This document shows positions 57,495 to 64,000 of a stretch of 64,000 nucleotides of DNA, piece after piece; the stretch's first letter is position 1; every line of letters begins with the position of its first letter. The notes under the pieces are model-generated. The model made no database searches and was not told the origin of the DNA. It saw only the letters and a list, made by a program, of their open reading frames with translations. Position numbers and translations under genes: made by a program. Source of the stretch: Lactobacillus equicursoris DSM 19284 = JCM 14600 = CIP 110162. Its GTDB lineage: Bacteria > Bacillota > Bacilli > Lactobacillales > Lactobacillaceae. The stretch is taken from positions 1-64,000 of the forward strand of contig NZ_AZDU01000002.1 in the NCBI RefSeq assembly GCF_001434815.1, read 5' to 3'.

Positions 57495-59192
57495 CTAATC
57501 TAATACGCTAGAAATGTAATCGTCCAAATCGGTGATAGCGACCTTCTGGGCACTATCATCGCCTGGGCGCTTAACTTCAACTACGCCATCGGCAGCGTCG
57601 CGGCCAACCGTAATTCTGATTGGGGCCCCAACCAAGTCGGCATCGTTGAACTTGACGCCTGGACGTTCGTTACGGTCATCGTAAAGGACGTCGTACTTAG
57701 CGTACTTGGCTTCCAGGTCTTCAGCCAGCTTGGTTTGGATTTCATCCTTCATCTTCATTTGAATGATGTGGATGCCAAATGGTGCGATTTCCTTTGGCCA
57801 AGCCACGCCGTTTTCAGTGGCGTGTTGTTCAACAACGGCTGACAAAAGGCGAGTAACCCCAATCCCGTATGAGCCCATGATGACTGGCTGGGTCTTGCCA
57901 TTTTGGTCCAAGAAGTTGGCTCCCATGGTTTCCGTGTAGTAGGTCCCAAGCTTGAAGATGTGACCAACTTCAATGGAAGTGGTGAATTGCAGTGGTTCAC
58001 CGTTAACTGGGTCTGGTTCGCCTTCGTTGGCAATGCGCAAATCAGCAAATTGGTCAACCTTGAAGTCCCGGTCAAGGTTAGCGTTGACGAATTGGTAGTC
58101 GGTTTCGCCGGCACCCACAACCACGTTGTAAAGGCCCTTAACCGTTTCATCAGCCACGATTTCGTCTGCCCAGTCAGCATTAACTGGACCAACGCCGCCC
58201 TTTTCAGCACCAGTCAACTCAGCCAATTCAGCATTTTCAGCGATGCGGAGGCTGTCGCAGTCCAAAAGGTGAGTCAACTTAACTTCGTTGATTTCCTTGT
58301 CAGCCCGGATCAAAACCAGAACTTTCTTCTTTTCATCAACAATGTAAAGAATGCTCTTAACGATTCTGGTTGCTGGCACCTTCAAGAAGGCAGTCAATTT
58401 TTCGATGCTGTCGCAGTCTGGCGTAGCAACCTTTTCCATGGCCTTTAAGTCTTCTGGCTCTTGCTTAAAGGTATCAACGCTGACTGCCATTTCCAGGTTG
58501 GCAGCGTAAGTGCCTGAAGCGTTAGTGGCAATGGTGTCTTCACCAACGGCAGCTGGTGCTTGGAATTCAGTAGAGTTCTTCCCGCCCATAGTGCCGGAGT
58601 CGGCGATAACTGGACGCACTTCAACGCCAGTCCGCTTGAAGATACGCAGGTATGCGGCCTTTTCATCTTCAAACTGCTTGTCCAATTGTTCCCGGGTAGC
58701 CGCAAAGCTGTAGCCATCCAGCATCACGAATTCCCGGCCACGAAGCAAACCAAAGCGAGGACGGTTTTCGTCTCTAAACTTGGTTTGGATTTGGTAAAGG
58801 TGAAGCGGCATTTGCTTGTAGGACTTGATAGACTTGGCAACCACTTCAGTAAAGGTTTCTTCGTGAGTTGGCCCCAAAAGCATTTCCCGGCCGTGGCGGT
58901 CCTTCAAGCGGAACATTTCTGGACCATACTTAGGCAAACGGCCTGATTCTTCCCACATGGAGGCTGGCAGCATGTGCGGCATGATCATTTCCACAACGCC
59001 GGCATTAGCCATTTCTTCTTCGATGATCTTTTCAGTCTTTCTTAAGACCTTGTAGCCAAGTGGCAAGTAGGCATAAACACCGGCCGTAACCTGGCGGATG
59101 TAGCCCCCGCGCAGCATGACTTGGTGGCTTTTAGCAACCGCATCAGCTGGGGTTTCCTTAAGAGTTGGCATGAAAAAAATAGTTTGACGCAT
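57495..59192 (-). CDS. proS: Prolyl-tRNA synthetase (bacterial type)
   Basis: Class II synthetase charging tRNA-Pro. 565 residues: motif 1 region (GVVEMIMPHMLPASMWEESG), motif 2 KFRDENRPRFGLLRGREFVM, an inserted editing (INS) domain (about 225-400) that clears Ala-tRNA-Pro, motif 3 GSYGIGVTRLLSAVVEQH and a C-terminal anticodon-binding domain. AGGAG lies about 11 bases before the ATG. Located between rseP and polC, the usual order. Confidence 0.98.
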   Translation of the reverse strand: MRQTIFFMPTLKETPADAVAKSHQVMLRGGYIRQVTAGVYAYLPLGYKVLRKTEKIIEEEMANAGVVEMIMPHMLPASMWEESGRLPKYGPEMFRLKDRHGREMLLGPTHEETFTEVVAKSIKSYKQMPLHLYQIQTKFRDENRPRFGLLRGREFVMLDGYSFAATREQLDKQFEDEKAAYLRIFKRTGVEVRPVIADSGTMGGKNSTEFQAPAAVGEDTIATNASGTYAANLEMAVSVDTFKQEPEDLKAMEKVATPDCDSIEKLTAFLKVPATRIVKSILYIVDEKKKVLVLIRADKEINEVKLTHLLDCDSLRIAENAELAELTGAEKGGVGPVNADWADEIVADETVKGLYNVVVGAGETDYQFVNANLDRDFKVDQFADLRIANEGEPDPVNGEPLQFTTSIEVGHIFKLGTYYTETMGANFLDQNGKTQPVIMGSYGIGVTRLLSAVVEQHATENGVAWPKEIAPFGIHIIQMKMKDEIQTKLAEDLEAKYAKYDVLYDDRNERPGVKFNDADLVGAPIRITVGRDAADGVVEVKRPGDDSAQKVAITDLDDYISSVLD

Positions 59193-59236
59193 GAGTAAAA
59201 TTTCTCCTAATTTAGTTTGTATGCTTCTTTTAGGAA

Positions 59237-60484
59237 TTACTTGATAAAGTAGCGATAAATATCGTTGCCAGTAACCGCGATGATCAGGAGCAATAAGAAG
59301 ACCACCCCGATTAAGTCGACAAGGGTTTCATGTTCTTCTGAGATTGGGTGTCCCAGGATTAGTTCAATAATTTCCAGCAAAAGCTTGCCGCCGTCTAGGC
59401 CCGGAATTGGAATCAAGTTGACAATCCCCAGGTTGATCGACAGCATCCCGACAAAGGCCAGCATATAGGTCAGCCCCATGCTGGTGGCCTTAGAGGTTTC
59501 AGAGTAAATCCCAACTGGGCCAGACAATTTATTTAGGCTGAAGTGCTTAAAGAGGTTGCCCAGGGCCTGGAAGATCATCCCGGTTACCTGCCAGCTCAGC
59601 TGCCAGCCACGCTTGGCCTTGGCCCCAAAGGAATTATCAGGCTTGGCCACGATCCCCACAATATAAGACTTGGTCGTCTTAGAATATTTCGGCTTGACCT
59701 TCACGGTCTTGACCGCACCACTTCTCTTAACCTTAAAAGTGATGGTCTTGCCCTTGGAGGCAGAGATTTCTTCGCTTACCGCTTCAAAAGTAGCAGTTTT
59801 TTGCCCGTTAACGGCCAAGATCTGGTCGTTTTTCTTTAAGACAGTTTGAGCCGGCGAATTGGCCGTTACCTGACCAATGGTGGTGGTGGCGGGGCCAGTA
59901 GCCGCAAAGCTGTAGATGAACAAGACGACAAAGCCCAAGACCACGTTCATCAAAGGCCCAGCGAAGCTGACTGCGATCTTCTTCCAAGGCTTGGCTTCTT
60001 GGAGCTGGGTGTCGCGAGGGGCAATTTGCAATTCCGTGCCGGAATCGTCAATGATCGTGGCATCATGGTCAACCTGGTAGGTTACCTCTTTTTCCTCGTC
60101 GCCATTTTCATAGCCAGTAATGGTTAAAGCATCGACCAAGTCGGCCTTGATCACTCTGACCGGCGTCCCTTCAATGGGCAGGTCGGCTTCAGAAGCATCA
60201 ATCCGGTTAACCTTGCCGCCGTCCCCAAATTGGACGACAATGGCGGTCCCTGGGTCAATTTCACTTTGCTCGTCGCGACCAGCTAAGCGGACATAACCGC
60301 CTAAGGGCAGCCAGCGAATAGTGTAAGTGGTTTGGGTCCGCCGCCACTGAACCAGTTTTGGCCCCATGCCAATCGAAAATTCCCGAACCAAAATTCCGGC
60401 CTTTTTCGCCACAAAGAAGTGTCCAAATTCATGGACGAAGACTACCAAGCCAAAAATGATGATAAAAGCCAGAATACTTTTCAC
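59237..60484 (-). CDS. rseP: Site-2 intramembrane protease RseP/RasP (Eep)
   Basis: Zinc metalloprotease M50 that cuts membrane anchors of anti-sigma factors, signal peptides or pheromone precursors. 415 residues: HEFGH in the first membrane helix (about 18-22), a PDZ domain (about 195-285; VTANSPAQTVLKKNDQILAV), and NLIPIPGLDGG (about 355-365) carrying the third zinc ligand. An insertion (about 80-150) precedes the PDZ domain. GTG start, AGGAGG upstream. Often called eep in lactic bacteria. Confidence 0.96.
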   Translation of the reverse strand: MKSILAFIIIFGLVVFVHEFGHFFVAKKAGILVREFSIGMGPKLVQWRRTQTTYTIRWLPLGGYVRLAGRDEQSEIDPGTAIVVQFGDGGKVNRIDASEADLPIEGTPVRVIKADLVDALTITGYENGDEEKEVTYQVDHDATIIDDSGTELQIAPRDTQLQEAKPWKKIAVSFAGPLMNVVLGFVVLFIYSFAATGPATTTIGQVTANSPAQTVLKKNDQILAVNGQKTATFEAVSEEISASKGKTITFKVKRSGAVKTVKVKPKYSKTTKSYIVGIVAKPDNSFGAKAKRGWQLSWQVTGMIFQALGNLFKHFSLNKLSGPVGIYSETSKATSMGLTYMLAFVGMLSINLGIVNLIPIPGLDGGKLLLEIIELILGHPISEEHETLVDLIGVVFLLLLIIAVTGNDIYRYFIK

Positions 60485-60493
60485 AAGGTCCTC

Positions 60494-61288
60494 CTAAATC
60501 CCGAAGATTAAAGCCACGATTGGCAAGACAAACAGCGTACTGTCAAAGCGGTCTAAGATCCCGCCGTGCCCTGGCAAGATCTTGCCTGAGTCCTTGACGC
60601 CGTAGAAACGCTTGTAGGCAGATTCGACCAAGTCCCCCATCTGGCCCACGATGGACAAGAAGAAGGAAGCAATGATCAAAGTGGTCTTGTCGGCCCCCAT
60701 TGGCACGAAGTTGACATAAATAGCGGAAACAATAACCGCGATAATGACGGCCCCGATGGAACCTTCCCAAGTCTTGTTAGGGCTGATCACTGGCCAAAGC
60801 TTGTGCTTGCCCAGCTTGCGGCCGACCATGTACGCGGCCGTGTCCGTCGTCCAGACGATGACAAAGGCAAAGAGGATCCGCCACAAGCCATAAGTCCCGC
60901 TATTACGCAGGGCTGCTAAGTAGTGAAAGCCCGTCCCGATGTACAGGCTGGATAAGACATAAACGCCAATGTCGTCAAAAGTGGTCTTGTTCTTGGACAA
61001 GACGGTCCAGGTCAATAAGAGCATGACCAAGGCGTAGAAGATGCCCCACTTGCTCCAGTGCGGAGGCAAGAAGCTAAAGAAGGCACTTGGCACCGTCCAG
61101 GTCAAGGTGGCCAAGCAGGCTAAGGTGAAGTCGACCGATACCAGGATTTGCTTTTTCATCAAAAAGACTTCGCTGATCCCGATCGCTGCCAGAATCACAG
61201 CCAACCAGTCAATCCACATACCGCCTGCCAAGAGGACCGGAATAAAAATCAATAAAGCAATAATTGCCGTAATAACTCTTTGTTTCAT
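60494..61288 (-). CDS. cdsA: Phosphatidate cytidylyltransferase
   Basis: Makes CDP-diacylglycerol for phosphatidylglycerol and cardiolipin. 264 residues with about eight membrane segments; C-terminal signature VGQMGDLVESAYKRFYGVKD followed by GKILPGHGGILDRFDS, with the metal-binding Asp residues. Located between uppS and rseP, the classic Firmicute order. Confidence 0.97.
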   Translation of the reverse strand: MKQRVITAIIALLIFIPVLLAGGMWIDWLAVILAAIGISEVFLMKKQILVSVDFTLACLATLTWTVPSAFFSFLPPHWSKWGIFYALVMLLLTWTVLSKNKTTFDDIGVYVLSSLYIGTGFHYLAALRNSGTYGLWRILFAFVIVWTTDTAAYMVGRKLGKHKLWPVISPNKTWEGSIGAVIIAVIVSAIYVNFVPMGADKTTLIIASFFLSIVGQMGDLVESAYKRFYGVKDSGKILPGHGGILDRFDSTLFVLPIVALIFGI

Positions 61289-61293
61289 AAAAC

Positions 61294-62025
61294 CTAACTA
61301 TCTGTTTCATCTAATTTGCCAAAGCGGCGGTGGCGGCCTTGGTAAATCTTTACCATATCTGCTAAATCTTTTTCATCGAAATCTGGCCAAGCCTTGTCGG
61401 TAAAGGCCAGTTCTGAATAAGCCAATTGCCAGAGCAAGAAGTTGCTGATCCGCTGCTCGCCAGAGGTCCGAATGAGGAGGTCAGGATCGCTATATGGAGC
61501 AAACTGGGCCGTCATCAGGTTCTCACTGACCAGGTCTTCGTCAATGGCACTTGGGTCAAGCTCACCAGCAGCAGTTTTTTCTGCAATCTTCTTAACCGCT
61601 GAAACAATCTCTTTTCTTGAGCCATAGTTGAAGGCAAAGTTTAAGATGAGGCCGGTGTTATTGGCCGTTTCCTTCATGGCCCGCTCAACCACATTTCTAG
61701 TTGATTCTGGCAATTCATCCAGGTAGCCCATGATGTTGACCTTGACATTGTGCGCCTGCAGACGTGGCATGAACTTGTCAAAGAACTTGACTGGCAGGTT
61801 CATCAGGTAGTTAACCTCGTCTTTGGGCCGGGCCCAGTTTTCGGTTGAAAAAGCATAAAGAGTCAGGACTTTAATTCCCAACTCATCAGCTGCTAAAGCA
61901 ATTTTTTCGACATTGTCCATCCCGGCCTTGTGGCCCATAAAGCGGGGCATATGCCGCTTCTTGGCCCAGCGGCCATTGCCATCCATGATGATGGCCAGAT
62001 GGTTTAATTCTTTTACTTCGCTCAT
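61294..62025 (-). CDS. uppS: Undecaprenyl pyrophosphate synthase
   Basis: cis-prenyltransferase making the C55 lipid carrier for cell-wall synthesis. 243 residues: [13 protein letters not shown] with the catalytic Asp, [25 protein letters not shown], and [24 protein letters not shown] (written here in part as [15 protein letters not shown]). Starts three bases after frr. Confidence 0.97.
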   Translation of the reverse strand: MSEVKELNHLAIIMDGNGRWAKKRHMPRFMGHKAGMDNVEKIALAADELGIKVLTLYAFSTENWARPKDEVNYLMNLPVKFFDKFMPRLQAHNVKVNIMGYLDELPESTRNVVERAMKETANNTGLILNFAFNYGSRKEIVSAVKKIAEKTAAGELDPSAIDEDLVSENLMTAQFAPYSDPDLLIRTSGEQRISNFLLWQLAYSELAFTDKAWPDFDEKDLADMVKIYQGRHRRFGKLDETDS

Positions 62026-62028
62026 CGG

Positions 62029-62586
62029 TTAACCTTGCGTAATTTCCTTGCGCTTATTGTCTGCCATTTGATCGATCTTCTTAGTGGCGTCGTCAGTAAC
62101 CTTTTGCACGTCCTTTTCCAAGCGTCTTTCTTCGTCTTCAGTCAAGTCGCCGTCTTTTTCAGACTTCTTCAAGGCCTTCATGGCTTCTTGGCGAACGTTG
62201 CGGACCGCAATCTTGGCTTCTTCAGCCAGCTTGCCGACTTCCTTGGCAATTTCTTGTCGGCGTTCACCGGTCAATTGCGGAATTACCAAGCGAATTACGT
62301 TACCATCATTAGCTGGGGTCAAGCCCAGGTCTGAAGCCAAGATAGCGTGTTCGATGTTGTTCAGGGAGCTCTTGTCATAAGGAGTGATCATCAAAACGCG
62401 TGGTTCTGGGATGGTTACCCCAGCCATTTGGGTCAAAGGAGTTGGCACGCCGTAGTATTCAACCATGACGCGGTCAAGCAAGGAAGCGTTGGCAACGCCG
62501 GCCCGCACCGTAGCCAAGTTGCTTTGGTAGACGTCAATTGACTTGGCCATGTTGCTCTTGGCTTTTTCAATAATTTCGTTGTTCAT
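62029..62586 (-). CDS. frr: Ribosome recycling factor
   Basis: With EF-G splits the ribosome after termination. 185 residues forming the tRNA-shaped two-domain fold: helical arm, GRVANASLL-like [44 protein letters not shown] lies nine bases upstream and its ATG overlaps the pyrH stop (TAATG), so translation is coupled. Confidence 0.98.
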   Translation of the reverse strand: MNNEIIEKAKSNMAKSIDVYQSNLATVRAGVANASLLDRVMVEYYGVPTPLTQMAGVTIPEPRVLMITPYDKSSLNNIEHAILASDLGLTPANDGNVIRLVIPQLTGERRQEIAKEVGKLAEEAKIAVRNVRQEAMKALKKSEKDGDLTEDEERRLEKDVQKVTDDATKKIDQMADNKRKEITQG

Positions 62587-63311
62587 TATTTATCACCTCT
62601 AATAATCGTCCCGATGTTTTCGCCTTCCACAACCCGCTTGATGTTGCCTGGAGTGTTGATGTTGAAGACGATCAATGGAATGTGGGTGTCCATTGACAGG
62701 GAGCTGGCAGTTCTGTCCATTACCTGCAGGCCCTTGGAGATCATGTCCAGTTGGGTCAATTCGGCAAACTTCTTGGCTTCTGGATCAAGGTTTGGATCAG
62801 CCGTGTAGACGCCGTCAACGCCGTTTTTGGCCATCAAGATCACGTCAGCGCCGATTTCAGCAGCTCTCAAGGCAGCGGTCGTGTCGGTTGAGAAGTAAGG
62901 GTTACCCGTACCACCACCGAAGATCACAACGCGGTTCTTTTCCAAGTGGCTGATGGCAACGCGTCTGATGTATGGTTCAGCAACTTGCCGCATGGAGATT
63001 GAAGTTTGCAATCTCGTTGGTACGCCGGCAGTTTCCAGGCCATCTTGCAAGGCCAGGCCGTTCATGATCGTTGCCAGCATCCCCATGTAGTCAGCTTGAG
63101 CTCTTTCCATGCCCAGCTTAGCGCCAGTTTCCCCGCGCCACATGTTGCCGCCGCCGCAGACAACGCCGATTTGCACGCCCATGTCGTGAACCAGCTTGAT
63201 TTCTTGGGACAGCTTCTTGATCACAACTGGATCAATGCCAGTGCCCTTATCACCTGCTAAGGCTTCACCAGAAATTTTCAAAATGATACGATGATATTTT
63301 ACTTGACTCAT
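62586..63311 (-). CDS. pyrH: Uridylate kinase
   Basis: Hexameric UMP kinase of pyrimidine nucleotide synthesis. 241 residues: [65 protein letters not shown] and TLVVNxxxP-like [20 protein letters not shown] lies four bases before the ATG. Usual order tsf-pyrH-frr, but here tsf has its own terminator and pyrH its own predicted promoter. Confidence 0.98.
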   Translation of the reverse strand: MSQVKYHRIILKISGEALAGDKGTGIDPVVIKKLSQEIKLVHDMGVQIGVVCGGGNMWRGETGAKLGMERAQADYMGMLATIMNGLALQDGLETAGVPTRLQTSISMRQVAEPYIRRVAISHLEKNRVVIFGGGTGNPYFSTDTTAALRAAEIGADVILMAKNGVDGVYTADPNLDPEAKKFAELTQLDMISKGLQVMDRTASSLSMDTHIPLIVFNINTPGNIKRVVEGENIGTIIRGDK

Positions 63312-63336
63312 AATGCCCTCCTAATTTGCTCTAACT

Positions 63337-63345
63337 ATTTTACCA
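63337..63345 (-). promoter_or_regulatory. Predicted extended -10 of the pyrH operon
   Basis: On the minus strand TGGTAAAAT (core TAAAAT 63342-63337), 25 bases before the pyrH ATG. No good -35 hexamer was seen. Confidence 0.45.
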
Positions 63346-63430
63346 TAAATACAGACGCTGTCTTCTTTATTTTAAGTGCTTAAGTAAAAATTGTCATCTT
63401 TCTTGCTAGCCTAAGAAAAAAGTCGCACAA

Positions 63431-63458
63431 AAAAAGGATGGGATTTCCCATCCTTTTT
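63431..63458 (-). terminator. Terminator of tsf
   Basis: Perfect 13-bp stem AAAAAGGATGGGA/TCCCATCCTTTTT with a short AA loop and seven T on the minus strand, directly after tsf. Confidence 0.92.
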
Positions 63459-63472
63459 CTAGCTAGAAGAAA

Positions 63473-64000
63473 TTAGTTCTTCATTTGTGCAGCAACTTCA
63501 GCAGCAAAGTCTTCTTGCTTCTTTTCGATGCCTTCGCCGACTTCGAAACGAACGAATTCTACAACTGAAGCGTTGATTGAATCAAGGTATTGTTCAACAG
63601 TCTTGCTGTCGTCCATGATGTAAACTTGAGCAAGCAAAGTCTTGTCTTGGTCAACCTTAGTGTTGTCAAGCATGAAACGAGCCATCTTACCTGGGATAAT
63701 CTTGTCCCAGATCTTTTCTGGCTTGCCTTCTGCCTTCAGTTCTGCCTTGATGTCTTCTTCAGCTTGGGCAATAACTTCATCAGTCAATTGCGCCTTTGAA
63801 CCATACTTCAAGTGTGGCAAAGCTGGCTTGTTAACCAATGCACGTGATTCGTTGTCTTGGTCGATCTTGTGGTTCAATTGAGCCAGTTCTTCGTGAACGA
63901 GGGCTGGGTCAAGTTCCTTGTATGACAAAACAGAAGGCTTCATTGCCGCAATGTGCATGGCAATGTGCTTAGCGATCGTTTCATCGCCGCCGTCCAAAAC
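63473..64000 (-). CDS. tsf: Elongation factor Ts, C-terminal part
   Basis: Cut by the window end: 176 codons including the stop are present, reading [19 protein letters not shown] onward. EF-Ts exchanges GDP on EF-Tu. Recognisable parts are the [17 protein letters not shown] core, MARFMLDNT-type helix and the C-terminal [21 protein letters not shown] ending (written in part). The N-terminal UBA-like domain lies beyond position 64000. Strong codon bias fits high expression. Confidence 0.97.
   Translation of the reverse strand, partial: VLDGGDETIAKHIAMHIAAMKPSVLSYKELDPALVHEELAQLNHKIDQDNESRALVNKPALPHLKYGSKAQLTDEVIAQAEEDIKAELKAEGKPEKIWDKIIPGKMARFMLDNTKVDQDKTLLAQVYIMDDSKTVEQYLDSINASVVEFVRFEVGEGIEKKQEDFAAEVAAQMKN

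Overview
The window looks like a chromosome segment of a lactic-acid Firmicute, most probably Lactobacillus delbrueckii. This is inference from gene order, protein sequence style, roughly balanced base composition with many G/C third positions, and strong AGGAGG-type ribosome binding sites; no database was searched. Most housekeeping genes lie on the minus strand, and several use TTG or GTG starts.

Layout: positions 1-9430 hold topA, dprA, rnhB, rbgA, yozE, a DegV lipid-binding protein, a hemolysin III-type membrane protein, cca and a YitT-type membrane protein. Positions 9434-20200 are more accessory: a 1378-residue EAL-domain protein with two degenerate GGDEF domains, a heterodimeric ABC exporter divergent from a LysR regulator, an unrecognised protein and a PAP2 phosphatase. 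Positions 20261-30208 hold a second DegV protein, enolase, a DUF4230 protein, an amino-acid ABC transporter (ATPase plus fused binding protein-permease) behind a long structured leader, an unrecognised protein, and a LysR regulator divergent from a P3A-type proton ATPase. Positions 30223-35545 hold an AI-2E-family membrane protein whose start has been separated from its Shine-Dalgarno by an IS200/IS605-type tnpB element, a branched-chain aminotransferase, and a divergent CDF exporter/ArsR pair with tandem operator-like repeats.

Positions 35573-64000 are nearly all conserved core genes read on the minus strand. In transcription order these are tsf (cut by the window end), pyrH-frr-uppS-cdsA-rseP-proS-polC, then rimP-nusA-ylxR-ylxQ-infB-rbfA-truB-ribF, then hrcA-grpE-dnaK-dnaJ behind a CIRCE element, then lepA-srtA-recJ-apt. 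They cover translation, envelope synthesis, replication, heat shock and purine salvage.

The most interesting signals are the gln-type transporter leader (promoter, predicted 9-codon peptide rich in Arg/Asn/Gln, branched RNA fold and mutually exclusive pairings ending at the ribosome binding site), the tnpB insertion that splits a ribosome binding site from its start codon next to a TTGAT motif, an intrinsic terminator between promoter and first gene of the nusA operon, an apparently leaderless dprA, and a possible AUA start for ylxQ. No tRNA, rRNA, CRISPR array or prophage was seen.
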